A stretch of DNA of 64,000 bases from Chloroflexota bacterium (GCA_028874075.1 JAPPLU010000073.1:163828-227827); one strand, 5' to 3'; positions 1 through 9,614 are shown, counted from the first letter of the stretch. A program made the numbers and translations. Notes: generated by a model not told the origin, from the sequence alone.

Positions 1-196
1 GATCATCCCTTATCTACGCAGATAACAGGAGCGGTTGGCCCCATTCCTTTTGAAGTGGCACAATACCCTGCAACCGTCTATGCGGACGCTTGCAAATGCC
101 TGGTTGTCAGTGGAGACTTATCCGCCTCCACTCTTGCGAACACAGGGCAGCAGACGAGACGATTGAGGTTCATAAGCGGAAGCGGAAGGAGGCCTG

Positions 197-406
197 ATGC
201 GAAGGGCTACCAGGCATTCATACCTGACCAAAGCCAGGGATGACTTCGATTTTGCTTACTTCATAACTCTGTGTGGCCAGCACATTCCGGCCGATTCCGA
301 ATCCGCCCTTTGGATCGAAGAATTCGAAGCCAGGTGGAAGGAACGGAAGCGTTCTGACCTCTGCCTGCATTGCGCCAGGGAAATGCGCCTGGACGATTTG
401 AGCTAG
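197..406 (+). CDS. small Cys/His-containing hypothetical protein
   Basis: This is a 69-residue ORF whose ATG is preceded by AGGAGG at 187-192, four bases upstream, which is the main support for it being real. The protein is charged and carries a CGQH motif about one third of the way in and a CLHC motif near its C-terminus. That spacing would suit a small zinc-binding fold, but this is inference. No family is recognised. It lies about 225 bases upstream of the reductive-dehalogenase-like gene on the same strand, and nothing shows that they are co-transcribed. Confidence 0.45.
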   Translation: MRRATRHSYLTKARDDFDFAYFITLCGQHIPADSESALWIEEFEARWKERKRSDLCLHCAREMRLDDLS

Positions 407-631
407 GGCAAACAGGTCCCGGCTGTAGGAAGCCCCGGGAGGAGCCCAGGCCCGGGGAACCCGTACTGATTGGAAGAGAATGGCAGGCCGGCAACGCGCT
501 AACCTGTTTCCGGTTTACTGCAGACTCAGCCAGGATGCTGGCTTCGGCGTGTGTTGGTCCCGGTGCGTTTGCAAAAATGGCGGACGTAACGCAGTATGTA
601 GTTGGCTATTGCCGGCAGGAGGTATTGCATC

Positions 632-1912
632 ATGAAATTGGGAACGCGACGGCTTTCCAAATCCGGTGCGAAAGAGAATGCAACCGAGGGCGGTCGCGTT
701 TCGGCCGCTGAAATGTACCAGGTGCAAGACTCCTACGTCCGGTTCAATCAGCGCGACCACATGGGCTCGCAGATGATGTGGGATGCCTATTACAAAGCTG
801 AAAGGGACAAGCTGAAGGAAAAGCAGCGCCTGTTGATGAGCAAGGGCCGCCTCGGCTATGAGTCCACAGCCTGGGGTTTGGACTCCGCCGCAGATTCCCT
901 GCTTTCGCTGATGAACTTCTCCAAGAACCAGCCGGATATGCCTGCCACCGCATGGCGGTCGGAACTGGAACCCTCGCCCGTGGGCCGGCCGGAAACTTCC
1001 CCCGAAGAAGCCTCCCAGATCGTGCGGAAGGCTGCCGAACTCCTGGGCGCGGACCAGGTAGGGTTCGCGGAGCTCGACCGCCGCTGGGTCTATTCCCATT
1101 ACTTTGATGCCGAAACGAAGAAGGCTTTCCCCATTAAATTCTCTGATGATCCCGGTTATGAAGAGCACGACCAGCCCGTTCGCCTTGAAGATGGCACCCG
1201 GGTGATCCCCAAGGAGATGAAGTACGTGGTGGTTATGCTCCATGAGTGGGGCAAGGACCTGGATGGCACGGAGCATGCCCCCACCCTGCTTACCGAAGGA
1301 CTCAGCACACTGGCCTACGCCCGCATGGCCCCTACCCTTTGGATGGTGGCTGAATTTATAAGGGGACTGGGCTACAACGCCATCCCGGCAGCCAACGATA
1401 CGGCCCTCAGCATTCCCTTGGCTATTGACGCGGGTCTCGGACAGGTGGGCAGGCATGGAATGTTGATTAACCCCAGGGTTGGGGCACGGTGCCGCATATC
1501 CAAGATTTTCACTGACCTGCCGCTGGAGCCTGCCGGTGCAGTGGACTCCGGCATTACCGAATTCTGCAACGCTTGCCTGAAGTGCGTACCCAAGTGCGGC
1601 ACGAAAGCCATTACGACGGGCGAACGGAGCTTCGACCCCATTGACGAAAGCAACGCGACCGGAGTGCTTACCTGGAAACTGGACGCAAAGAAGTGCATGA
1701 CTTTCCAGAATCGCGTGGGGAGCACATGCAGCACCTGTGTGCGCCGGTGCGCCTGGACCAAGCCGCCCCACAGGATGTATGCAATTCCGCGCTTCTTCAT
1801 ACGGAACTTCCGGTGGCGGTGGTTGAACAAGACCTGGATTTGGCTGGACGACCTGGCGGGAAACGGGAAGTTCGACAAGAAATCAAACGATTTCTGGGTG
1901 AGCAGCCGCTAG
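632..1912 (+). CDS. reductive dehalogenase-like corrinoid/iron-sulfur protein
   Basis: This 426-residue protein resembles the RdhA family, corrinoid and [4Fe-4S] enzymes that cleave carbon-halogen bonds or reduce related substrates. The C-terminal part shows two clusters: Cys312, 315, 318, 322 (C-x2-C-x2-C-x3-C) and Cys355, 366, 369, 373 (C-x10-C-x2-C-x3-C). The central part has the corrinoid-domain-like stretch with GLGQVGRHGMLINP. The ATG at 632 was chosen because AGGAGG lies at 617-622; a TTG in the same frame at 602 is less likely. Unlike respiratory RdhA proteins, no twin-arginine signal is visible and no rdhB membrane anchor lies beside it. It is therefore probably cytoplasmic, either a catabolic reductive dehalogenase or an epoxyqueuosine-reductase-like relative. 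The substrate cannot be told from sequence. Confidence 0.8.
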   Translation: MKLGTRRLSKSGAKENATEGGRVSAAEMYQVQDSYVRFNQRDHMGSQMMWDAYYKAERDKLKEKQRLLMSKGRLGYESTAWGLDSAADSLLSLMNFSKNQPDMPATAWRSELEPSPVGRPETSPEEASQIVRKAAELLGADQVGFAELDRRWVYSHYFDAETKKAFPIKFSDDPGYEEHDQPVRLEDGTRVIPKEMKYVVVMLHEWGKDLDGTEHAPTLLTEGLSTLAYARMAPTLWMVAEFIRGLGYNAIPAANDTALSIPLAIDAGLGQVGRHGMLINPRVGARCRISKIFTDLPLEPAGAVDSGITEFCNACLKCVPKCGTKAITTGERSFDPIDESNATGVLTWKLDAKKCMTFQNRVGSTCSTCVRRCAWTKPPHRMYAIPRFFIRNFRWRWLNKTWIWLDDLAGNGKFDKKSNDFWVSSR

Positions 1913-2215
1913 CGTTTCAACTGGCGAGAAGCGGCAGGGTCTGGAACCTCCCGCACCGCAATTGCAACGCGGCGAGGTCCTGCATGACTGCAGAGGGAAA
2001 TTGCCCCCCCGATGGATACTTCAGCGTTCGCTGGGGAGTATCAATGGCGAATTGCCTCTAACCCCGGCTTGAATTGAACCGGTACTACCTGCCCCTTTGC
2101 CGTGATCGTGAAGGGAGCATGGCCTCCTTCGTTGACATTCGATTTGGCCAATCCTAATATGTGGTGAAAGGGCGCCCGTATCAGGGCTTTGGGCTCGAAA
2201 AGCGGAGAGGCGATT
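1913..2215 (+). other. intergenic region before the first DUF1800 cassette
   Basis: About 300 bases with no convincing gene. It holds the promoter at 2132-2160 and the ribosome binding site GGAGAGG at 2204-2210. Confidence 0.6.
2132..2160 (+). promoter_or_regulatory. sigma-70-type promoter of cassette 1
   Basis: TTGACA at 2132-2137 and TAATAT at 2155-2160 are separated by exactly 17 bases, some 55 bases before the DUF1800 start. The match is close to consensus, and no other gene start lies between. Confidence 0.7.
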
Positions 2216-3625
2216 ATGCCCCACCAGGAAGACGTTCGATTGATGGCCCACTTGATGAGACGAGCGGGCTTCGGAGATCCCCGCGAGGAACTGGAGAAAC
2301 GGGTCTCCATGGGCTACGAAGCCGTGGTCGAGGAGCTCTTGCATCCGGAACGGCAACCGGCCATTAACGAGGAACTGCTGTACCGGTACTTCCCGGGTTA
2401 TGAGGGGGCCGGAGCGCCGCCCATAAACCAGGCCAACTGGGTGTACCGGATGATCAACACCAGACGGCCCCTGGAAGAAAAGATGGCCCTCTTCTGGCAC
2501 CAGTTGTTCGCCACCGGCAATTCCAAGGTGGACAATCCACCGGAGCTTACCCGCCAGATTGCCACCTTCCGCGAGCATGGATTGGGCGCCTTCCGAGACC
2601 TGCTGGTGGAGGTTGCCAAGTCACCGGCCATGATCTTCTGGCTGGACAACCACGGAAATCGCGATGGCGCCATCAACGAAAACTGGGGACGTGAGCTGCT
2701 GGAGCTTTTCTCCCTGGGTGTCGGAAACTATTCGGAGGATGATATCAAGGAGGCGGCCCGGGCCTTTACCGGTTGGACGATTGCTCCCAAGATTCCCCGT
2801 AATCCCTACGGTCGCTTCCACTGGCAGTTCGAGTACAAACCCGAAGAACACGATGACCGCGAGAAGACCTTCCTGGGACATACCGGCAACTTCAATGGCG
2901 AAGACATCGTGGATATTATTGTGGACCAGCCGGCTACGGCCCGGTTCCTGGCCCGCCACCTTTACCGGTTTTTCGTCGCCGACGAGCCCCACGTGTCTAC
3001 CTGGAACATCACCCCGCCGGTTGACCCTGAGGCCATCGAGTTTTTGGTAGACGCCTACAATGAGTCCCGCGGCGACATCCGGTCGATATTGCGAGCGCTG
3101 TTCAATGCAGACTTCTTCAAGAATGCCCAGTTCGCCCGGGTGAAGTGCCCGGCTGAATTGATCGTCGGCACCGTGCGCATGGCGGGCAACTTCAATGGCT
3201 TCAAGCCGGGATTCAACAACCTGGCGTTGGAATGCGGCTGGCAGGGACAGGAGCTTCTCAATCCTCCCAGCGTGGAGGGTTGGCACACGGGTTCCGAATG
3301 GATCGACCCCGGCGTCTTGATGCGTCGGGTGAATTTCGCAGCCAGGGTATTCGGAGACGTCTCACTGCCCGGTGTGCAGGCTATCATCAAGCGGGTGGTG
3401 GTCAATGCCCATGGGGATCCTTCCCCCCAGGCGATAGTGGCAGCCTGCCTTGATGCCATGGGGCCGTTGGAAGTCGGTGAAGTGACTTATTCGGAATTGA
3501 TCGCCCATGCCGAAAGGTGTGGAGACCTGGCTTGGAGCACCAGCGAGGAACTGCTGGCTACTTTGCGGAATGTGAGCAAGATATTGACCTTGATCGCGGC
3601 TTCACGAGAGTATCAGTTTGCCTAG
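2216..3625 (+). CDS. DUF1800 family protein (cassette 1)
   Basis: A 469-residue member of the DUF1800 family (PF08811), whose biochemical role is not established. Visible family motifs are LMRRAGFG (13-20), FWHQLFATG (93-101), NENWGRELLELFSLGVGNYS (154-173), AFTGW (183-187), EHDDREKTFLG (211-221), the QPATARF/ARHLY segment (238-250) and, near the C-terminus, a VEGWHTGSEWID motif. The ATG at 2216 follows GGAGAGG; a TTG at 2189 is less likely. No signal peptide or twin-arginine motif is seen. It is the first gene of a three-gene cassette with DUF1501 and an NHL propeller. A clear paralogue sits at 39002-40420 in an identical arrangement. Confidence 0.9.
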   Translation: MPHQEDVRLMAHLMRRAGFGDPREELEKRVSMGYEAVVEELLHPERQPAINEELLYRYFPGYEGAGAPPINQANWVYRMINTRRPLEEKMALFWHQLFATGNSKVDNPPELTRQIATFREHGLGAFRDLLVEVAKSPAMIFWLDNHGNRDGAINENWGRELLELFSLGVGNYSEDDIKEAARAFTGWTIAPKIPRNPYGRFHWQFEYKPEEHDDREKTFLGHTGNFNGEDIVDIIVDQPATARFLARHLYRFFVADEPHVSTWNITPPVDPEAIEFLVDAYNESRGDIRSILRALFNADFFKNAQFARVKCPAELIVGTVRMAGNFNGFKPGFNNLALECGWQGQELLNPPSVEGWHTGSEWIDPGVLMRRVNFAARVFGDVSLPGVQAIIKRVVVNAHGDPSPQAIVAACLDAMGPLEVGEVTYSELIAHAERCGDLAWSTSEELLATLRNVSKILTLIAASREYQFA

Positions 3626-3660
3626 GCAAGTGCATACAACTGATGTAGAAGGATATGAAG

Positions 3661-4797
3661 ATGGCATCTACCCACAAGGACCCCGTGCTGGTGGTAATGG
3701 AGCTGACCGGGGCCAACGATTACCTCAATACCGTAGTTCCCTATAGCGATCCCCTGTATTGGGATAATCGACCCAGGGTTCATATCCCTGAAGACCAGGT
3801 ATTGCCCATCGATGACCAGCTGGCATTCCGGTCTGATATAGAGCCGCTGAAAGAAATCTACGACCAGGGCGACATGGCCATCATTCACGGAATCGGGTTC
3901 GAAAATTCGCCCCGTTCCCACTTTCGAGCCATGGACATCTGGCATACCTGCGAGCCGGATACCATCGGGATTGATGGCTGGCTGGCCAAGGTGGTCCGGG
4001 ACCTGGATCCCGGCGGCGAAAACGTGCTGAAGGGAGTGAGCCTGGGCCAGGGATTGCCTCGGGCTCTGGCCATGAAGGGCGTTCCCGTTACTTCGGTCAA
4101 CAACCTTCCTACATACGGTGTGCTCTCTTCAAATCCGGCGATCGCCTCCGAGCAGGACCGTACGCAGCTACTGGAGAGTTTCGCCCGCATGTACGCTCCC
4201 GCCATCGGCACCGGACCGACTATGGAATACCTGGGACAGGCGGGACGGGATGCGTTGAGGGGAGCCGACATTATCCGGGTTGCGCCCCAGACCTATTCTT
4301 CAACCGTAGAGTACGCCAACAACCCGATTGCAAGGCGTCTCAGGGACGTGGCCCAGGTGCATCTGGCCGGCCTGGGCACCCAGGTCTTTTACACGGCCTA
4401 CGGGTCCTTCGACACCCATTATGACCAAATGGGATCGCACACGAAACTTTGGATGGACGTTTCCGTGGCCATACGCGACTTCTTCGCAGACCTGCGTGAG
4501 CACGGCGCCTCGGAGGAGGTGGTCGTAATGCTGTTCAGTGAGTTTGGACGTCGCGTCCGCGACAATGGCACCGGCACGGACCACGGGGCGGCGGGGGCGG
4601 CTTTCGCCATCGGCGACCGGGTGAAGGGCGGAATGTACGGTACCTACCCCTCGCTAAAACCGGAGGACCTTATTGAGGGCGACCTGGCGCCCAGTTACGA
4701 TTTCCGCGGCTTCTACTCCACCTTGGCGGAAAAATGGTTGGGCCTCGACCCGGTACCCATAGTCGGTGGACACTTCGAGCAGATGTCCTTCGTATAG
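3661..4797 (+). CDS. DUF1501 family protein (cassette 1)
   Basis: A 378-residue DUF1501 protein (PF07394), a family related to the alkaline-phosphatase/sulfatase superfamily and often encoded with DUF1800. The N-terminus KDPVLVVMELTGANDYLNT, the HFRAMDIWHTCEPD segment and the EFGRRVRDNGTGTDHG motif (Asp at about 301) are typical. I chose the ATG at 3661 rather than 3655, because GAAGGA (3648-3653) is then properly spaced and because the paralogue at 40443 starts at the equivalent residue. No export signal is visible, which is unusual as many DUF1501 proteins carry a Tat signal. The gap after DUF1800 is only 35 bases, so they form an operon. Confidence 0.9.
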   Translation: MASTHKDPVLVVMELTGANDYLNTVVPYSDPLYWDNRPRVHIPEDQVLPIDDQLAFRSDIEPLKEIYDQGDMAIIHGIGFENSPRSHFRAMDIWHTCEPDTIGIDGWLAKVVRDLDPGGENVLKGVSLGQGLPRALAMKGVPVTSVNNLPTYGVLSSNPAIASEQDRTQLLESFARMYAPAIGTGPTMEYLGQAGRDALRGADIIRVAPQTYSSTVEYANNPIARRLRDVAQVHLAGLGTQVFYTAYGSFDTHYDQMGSHTKLWMDVSVAIRDFFADLREHGASEEVVVMLFSEFGRRVRDNGTGTDHGAAGAAFAIGDRVKGGMYGTYPSLKPEDLIEGDLAPSYDFRGFYSTLAEKWLGLDPVPIVGGHFEQMSFV

Positions 4798-4921
4798 TCT
4801 CGGGCCCATCGGGGAAGTTCCCGCTCCTGTGGTGGGAGAAGGTTCGGGTTAGGGGGGAGCTCCCTGCAGCGTGCTGTCACCTCCATCCTGGCTTCCCAAG
4901 TTCGTTTTCAGGAGAGCCGAT

Positions 4922-5920
4922 ATGCTGACCACCGTCGCCGCCGGCCGCGTGTACGACTACAGCTACTGCATTGGCATGTACAGTCAGTCGGGCCGGGGAT
5001 TTTGGGCTCCCCAGGACTTCGTGCTGGGACCGGATGGCCGTATGTATGTGTTGAGCCGCGGAGTAGAGCAACTAGGGCAGCGGGTCAGTAAAGTCACCTT
5101 GGACCACGAGTTTCAAGGCCAGTTCGGTTCCGTCGGCGCGGAGGACGGGCGCTTTGTTTGGCCCCGTTCCATCGATTTGGACGACCACGGACGAGTTTTC
5201 GTTTCGGACGAGCATCTCAACCGGATTTCCATCTACGACGAAGAGGGTGGTTATCGATATCACTGGGGCAGGTCCGGCAGCGAAGAAGGGCAGCTGAACG
5301 GACCGTCAGGAATTGCTATTGACTCCCGAGGAGCCATTTGGGTGGTGGACAGCCTGAATCACCGGGTGCAGAGCTTCAGCCAGATCGGTGAGTTTCAGTC
5401 CAAATTCGGGAGACAAGGTGGCGGCGACGGAGAAATGGAGATGCCATGGGGCGTCTGTGTCGACCGCCAGGACAACATCTACGTCGCGGACTGGGGCAAC
5501 AACCGGGTGCAAAAATTCGCCCCTACCGGAGAGTTGCTCGTTAAGTTCGAAGGGACAAGCGCCGGGGTTGGCGATTTGAAAGGACCTTCCGGCGTAGCCG
5601 TGGACTCGGAAGGGGATGTATACGTAACTGACTGGGGCAACCACCGCGTCCAGATTTATGCCGCAGACGGCCAGTATATTACGGCGCTGGTCGGTGACGC
5701 CCAGGAGCCTTCGCCATGGGCCCAGGCCTACATCGACGCTAATCCGGATCTCATCAAAGCCAGGCGAAGAACAGACCTGGAACCTGAATGGCGCTTCCGG
5801 CGGCCGGTGGCCGTCAATGTCGACGCCGATGACCGGATAATAGTCCTGGAGTCCTACCACCACCGGCTTCAAGTCTACAACAAGCTAAAGGACTACGTGG
5901 AACCCTCAATCAACTTGTAA
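4922..5920 (+). CDS. NHL-repeat beta-propeller protein (cassette 1)
   Basis: A 332-residue protein made of repeated NHL units. Recurring blocks of the type GPSGIAID...GAIWVVDSLNHRVQSF and PWGVCVDRQDNIYVADWGNNRVQKF predict a six-bladed or similar propeller, normally a ligand- or protein-binding scaffold. The ATG at 4922 has AGGAGA at 4910-4915. It lies 124 bases after DUF1501 and is the third member of the cassette. Its paralogue is at 41694-42698 (334 residues). No signal peptide is visible. It may be a partner or sensor for the DUF1800/DUF1501 pair, which is inference from the conserved order. Confidence 0.85.
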   Translation: MLTTVAAGRVYDYSYCIGMYSQSGRGFWAPQDFVLGPDGRMYVLSRGVEQLGQRVSKVTLDHEFQGQFGSVGAEDGRFVWPRSIDLDDHGRVFVSDEHLNRISIYDEEGGYRYHWGRSGSEEGQLNGPSGIAIDSRGAIWVVDSLNHRVQSFSQIGEFQSKFGRQGGGDGEMEMPWGVCVDRQDNIYVADWGNNRVQKFAPTGELLVKFEGTSAGVGDLKGPSGVAVDSEGDVYVTDWGNHRVQIYAADGQYITALVGDAQEPSPWAQAYIDANPDLIKARRRTDLEPEWRFRRPVAVNVDADDRIIVLESYHHRLQVYNKLKDYVEPSINL

Positions 5921-6137
5921 GGGTTCGCTCGCCTCCACATCCGAAAACTTTCACCATGCCGACTGCCAGGAGGCTCCAGCGGGGTCCGGCACCCCAGGCG
6001 GCGTTCGCTGGCTGGGAAGGCGTCGGTCTCTCAGTTTATGAAGTCCGGAAGGTTCATTCCCCGATCATCAGGGCACCGACGTTCCTTCGAAGGCGAGAGC
6101 AACGCCACGGGGCATAGAACATAATGCGCTTGCCTGC

Positions 6138-7511
6138 TTACCCGCCCAGCAAGGCGGTCAACTCCCGCACACTATCCAGGCGGTCCAACCTCCCCGATGT
6201 AGAGATGACCTGCTCCGTAACTTCGTCCCCCAAGCTCTCGCCTGCCAGGGAGCGGAACTTGTCCAGCAGGTCCTCCCTTGGTCGGGGATTATGGCTGTCA
6301 CCGTAATGGGCGGCAGCGCTGCCCTCCAGCGTCCGGCCATCATTCAGGGTGATGGCCACCCTTGCCGCCGGGTAGTCGTACCGGCGCATGTTCATGTCCG
6401 GGTCCGGTGAAATCTCAATTCTCTCGGCCAGGGAGCGCACCGCCGGGTCTCCTACCCGCTCGTCGAAGAAGGCCGGAGCGCCGGTCTCGCCACCCACCAG
6501 AGCGGCGGCCAGAGCGTAGGGTATGGAGAACTTGGCCGACAGCATGTTCGCCGGCTCCGGGTTGGCCATTATCTGCACGATGGGCGGCGCCGTAACGTTA
6601 ATGCGCTTGACGGCCTCGGACTCGAAGCCCTCCCGTTGCTGCAGCGCCAGGGCCGCGTCCAGCACCGGGTGGTTGTATAGGCAGCAGGCGTGGTACTTGG
6701 TGTAGTTCTGCTCGATGCGCAGCGGCCCGGCGGGGCCGTTCTCGCCCCAGCCGGCCACCACCGCCTCCGGGTCGAAGCCCTCGCCCAGGATGCTGGCGTA
6801 CAGGTCCGCGGGGCCATCGTTGACGGCGGTGAAGCCGCATTGGCCCAGGTAGGCGGCCATGATGCCCTGGAACTCGGAACGGCCGGGGTACAGGTTGCGA
6901 ATGGTGGCCCCCTCCAGGCAGGGAGTCCAGGTATTGGCAGGACTCATGGACATGGCCAGGTTCATGGCCTGGCGGATAGCCGCGGCATCGTAGCCCAGCA
7001 GCTTCGCCGTGGCGGCCGCCGCGCCGATGGTCCCCCAGGTGCCGTGGGAGTGGACCTCCGCCCTGGCCTGCACGCCGGTGCCGATACGGGAGGTAACCTC
7101 GTAGCCCACGATCACGGCCTCCAGGGCGGCCTTGCCGGATGCGCCCATCTCCTCGGCCACGGCAATGGCCCCGGGCGTAACGTGGATGGAGGGATGCCCT
7201 CCGCCCAGCCGGCTGCCCTCGTCCAGTTCCAAAGCCACTCCGGCGGTGGCGTTGACCAGCGCGGCAAACACGGGCTGCACCCGCCCGACCTGGTGCCCGA
7301 AGATGGTGGCGTGCCCCGCTCCGCTGAGAGTTGGGGCCAGGCGGGCGAGGTTGGCGTTTTCCTCCAAGCGGCTTCCGGCCAAGATGGCGCCGATGGTATC
7401 CAGCACCACGTCCTGCGCTGCGGCCACCGTCGTTGGCGACAAATCCTCCAGGCGGGCTTCCACCACGAAGCGGGAGAGTTTATCAAGGTAATCGGGGGTG
7501 TGGTTGTTCAT
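6138..7511 (-). CDS. MmgE/PrpD family protein
   Basis: A 457-residue protein of the MmgE/PrpD family, which includes 2-methylcitrate dehydratase and iminodisuccinate epimerase. Features seen are an all-helical N-terminal domain rich in Ala/Gly (SPTTVAAAQDVVLDTIGAIL), the EVHSHGTWGTIGAAAA segment, and NYTKYHACCLYNHPVLDA, which matches the family motif around the substrate site. The C-terminal part carries DPDMNMRRYDYPAARVAI. It stands alone on the minus strand with no propionate genes beside it, so a methylcitrate-cycle role is not supported by context. The substrate is unknown. Confidence 0.85.
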   Translation of the reverse strand: MNNHTPDYLDKLSRFVVEARLEDLSPTTVAAAQDVVLDTIGAILAGSRLEENANLARLAPTLSGAGHATIFGHQVGRVQPVFAALVNATAGVALELDEGSRLGGGHPSIHVTPGAIAVAEEMGASGKAALEAVIVGYEVTSRIGTGVQARAEVHSHGTWGTIGAAAATAKLLGYDAAAIRQAMNLAMSMSPANTWTPCLEGATIRNLYPGRSEFQGIMAAYLGQCGFTAVNDGPADLYASILGEGFDPEAVVAGWGENGPAGPLRIEQNYTKYHACCLYNHPVLDAALALQQREGFESEAVKRINVTAPPIVQIMANPEPANMLSAKFSIPYALAAALVGGETGAPAFFDERVGDPAVRSLAERIEISPDPDMNMRRYDYPAARVAITLNDGRTLEGSAAAHYGDSHNPRPREDLLDKFRSLAGESLGDEVTEQVISTSGRLDRLDSVRELTALLGG

Positions 7512-7826
7512 GGGGGACCTCCAGCGGAAGAGAAGGTTAGACTGGGGCAGGTAGAGCCATCATAGTAGAGCCATCATAACAGACTTCACCTGAAGGCCTG
7601 ATGATAGACGCGGGAAGCGAGAGCGTAAGACAGCGTATGGGCCGGTTGGATTCGGTCTCCCCGGAAGAGATCAGGCGGGACAACTAATCTCGCGGGAAGC
7701 ATTGACGGGACTTCATCCATGGCGAGGAAGCGATTGCCACCTTGCGGGATCAACGCATCCTTGAAAAGGACAGAGCAACGTCTTAGCATGTAATCCAGCA
7801 AATCTCTGAGCAGGCCAGGAGTCGCC
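7512..7826. other. intergenic region between MmgE/PrpD and Uma2
   Basis: About 315 bases between divergent genes. It contains a perfect 14-bp tandem duplication (7551-7578) near the MmgE/PrpD end. Short open frames here lack clear ribosome binding sites, and I see no convincing gene. Confidence 0.5.
7551..7578. repeat. 14-bp perfect tandem duplication
   Basis: GTAGAGCCATCATA occurs twice back to back (7551-7564 and 7565-7578), about 40 bases upstream of the MmgE/PrpD start. It is probably a slippage product or a paired binding site. Confidence 0.8.
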
Positions 7827-8441
7827 ATGACTACAGCGCCGGTTAAGGCCCCCCAGGTTACCCGGGAAGCCCGCAAGTTCACCGTGGAAGAATACTTCCA
7901 GATGGTCGAGGCCGGCATTATCCAGGACGGGGAGCGGGTGGAGTTGATTGAAGGAGAGATTCTGGTTATGGCGCCGATGGGACCAAGCCATATAGGAGGC
8001 GTAACCCGTTACGCCCGGGTATTCATTGGGTTGGCTGGCAACCTGTTCACCGTACTGATTCAGGCTACCGTTCGCCTAAGTGAACGATCGGCCCCTGAAC
8101 CGGATTTGGCCTTGGTGAAATTCCGGGAGGACGACTACTCCTTTGCCCATGCCGCTCCTGACGACGTACTCCTGATTGTTGAGGTGGCAGATTCGTCCCT
8201 CAATTACGACCGGGGCGTTAAGGCCCACATATACGGCCGGGCCGCTATACCCGAAACCTGGGTGCTTAACCTGCCCGGCGACTGCCTGGAACGATTCACT
8301 GAACCGGGCCCCGAAGGTTATTCCCAGCATGCCACGCTGCGGCGAGGCGACAAGGTTACCCCGGTGGCCCTGCCTGACGTGGAGTTGGAGGTGGAGGCTT
8401 TGCTGCCGCCGGTGCAATCGGCTGCGGAGGGGGAGGAATAG
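7827..8441 (+). CDS. Uma2 family (DUF820) putative endonuclease
   Basis: A 204-residue protein of the Uma2/DUF820 family, predicted PD-(D/E)xK-fold nucleases that are abundant in Cyanobacteria and Chloroflexota. The start TVEEYFQMVEAGIIQDGERVELIEGEI is typical, with the following catalytic-like segment RSAPEPDLALVKF and the DVLLIVEVADSSLNYDRGVK motif (E-V-x-D-S-S). The ATG at 7827 has CCAGGA at 7815-7820. The gene faces the NucS-like nuclease and nearly touches it (8441 and 8444). The cellular role of the family is unknown. Confidence 0.85.
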   Translation: MTTAPVKAPQVTREARKFTVEEYFQMVEAGIIQDGERVELIEGEILVMAPMGPSHIGGVTRYARVFIGLAGNLFTVLIQATVRLSERSAPEPDLALVKFREDDYSFAHAAPDDVLLIVEVADSSLNYDRGVKAHIYGRAAIPETWVLNLPGDCLERFTEPGPEGYSQHATLRRGDKVTPVALPDVELEVEALLPPVQSAAEGEE

Positions 8442-8443
8442 GG

Positions 8444-9556
8444 CTATTCAGCTTGAGTCTGTAGTTCCTCGCTTGCTTGCTCTTCAGACGACAGCCGGCC
8501 GTTGGCTTCGCGGTAGGCTTGGGTGAGAGCGCATAGGAGTTCGTTAGATACGTCTTTGAGCACCATAGTGGGAAGTCTGTCTATATTTGACAAGTCTCTT
8601 TTGGCGCACTTACTCAAGGCAGGAATTGTGCCGGGCGCAAACTTCCTAAGGTTTGGAGCGTTCAAGTAGAACCAAGGAGGCTTATTTCTACCTTCTCCGG
8701 AATTTACTTTCGCCAACGGCCTCTTTGTCCGGTATGAGCGAATGAGGAGATTGCCATATCTTCTGCCATTATCCGCAACGACTGCCAATTTTTCGACTTC
8801 CAATGACTCAACCCAAGCCAGTATTCGCTTCATATCTGTTTGGAACTCAACAGGAACAGTTTCAATACTCTCAGCAAAAGAAACCAACCCTTCCTGTTCG
8901 GAACGCCGCTTTGACAACTCCTCCTCACGCTCCCTGATCCTGACAAGATAGCTCTGTGCCTCCGGTAGGGGAATAGTCTGGCTGGTTTCTATCAGCAGTT
9001 CAGGACCGCTACGATGGGGCTGCATTCTGATACAAGTAACATCGAGGCCGGATTCATTCAACCACAAAGCACAAGTAGTCAGTTCGGAGGAGAATCCTTC
9101 TGATGCAAGGATGATGCGTGGTCTTTCAGAGGCGAACCGTGCTCCATCGCTATTTTCTAGGTGGTCCCTAATTCTTTCTTCCGCATCTTCTTCAGACCCT
9201 ATCCTGGCCAAATACGCTCTGTGAGTTTCAATGGCTTGCTGTAGTGTCATTGCTGAAACCATGGCTGCGTACCGGATAGCTTGCAGTTCCATGTGGCTCC
9301 CGGTATCACCGCGCTTCAGTTCAATCACTACCAACCTTCCGGTCGCGTCCAGTCCCAGCAGATCGATGCTTCTGCCAGATCCCTCCCAGTTGGAGAATTC
9401 TTCAGTGATGATGAAAAGGCCGTCCTCCAACACTTCAGGTTGATCGCGCAGAATCCGTTGTAGATCGGATCTCTCCAGGACGCCCTCTTGACCAAATGAG
9501 GTCGGAGCGATCCTATCAAGCCGCTCCTTATCCCCCACCATCTTGTAAATCGCCAT
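8444..9556 (-). CDS. NucS/DUF91-like PD-(D/E)xK nuclease domain protein
   Basis: A 370-residue protein whose N-terminal third carries a nuclease signature: Asp65 in SIDLLGLD and Glu79-x-Lys81 in VVIELKRG, with HMELQAIRYAAMVSAM after it. This resembles the C-terminal domain of the NucS/EndoMS family and related DUF91 proteins. The remaining two thirds look charged and helical, and I do not recognise them. The C-terminus reads SSEEQASEELQTQAE. A good ribosome binding site (GGAGAGGCGGG, minus strand) precedes the ATG. It may act in DNA repair or defence. It is convergent with Uma2, giving a small nuclease pair. Confidence 0.65.
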   Translation of the reverse strand: MAIYKMVGDKERLDRIAPTSFGQEGVLERSDLQRILRDQPEVLEDGLFIITEEFSNWEGSGRSIDLLGLDATGRLVVIELKRGDTGSHMELQAIRYAAMVSAMTLQQAIETHRAYLARIGSEEDAEERIRDHLENSDGARFASERPRIILASEGFSSELTTCALWLNESGLDVTCIRMQPHRSGPELLIETSQTIPLPEAQSYLVRIREREEELSKRRSEQEGLVSFAESIETVPVEFQTDMKRILAWVESLEVEKLAVVADNGRRYGNLLIRSYRTKRPLAKVNSGEGRNKPPWFYLNAPNLRKFAPGTIPALSKCAKRDLSNIDRLPTMVLKDVSNELLCALTQAYREANGRLSSEEQASEELQTQAE

Positions 9557-9614
9557 ACCCGCCTCTCCGCGACTCTCTGCTCCTCCGCGTCTCTTTGTGA
9601 ACCCCTCGTCTCCC

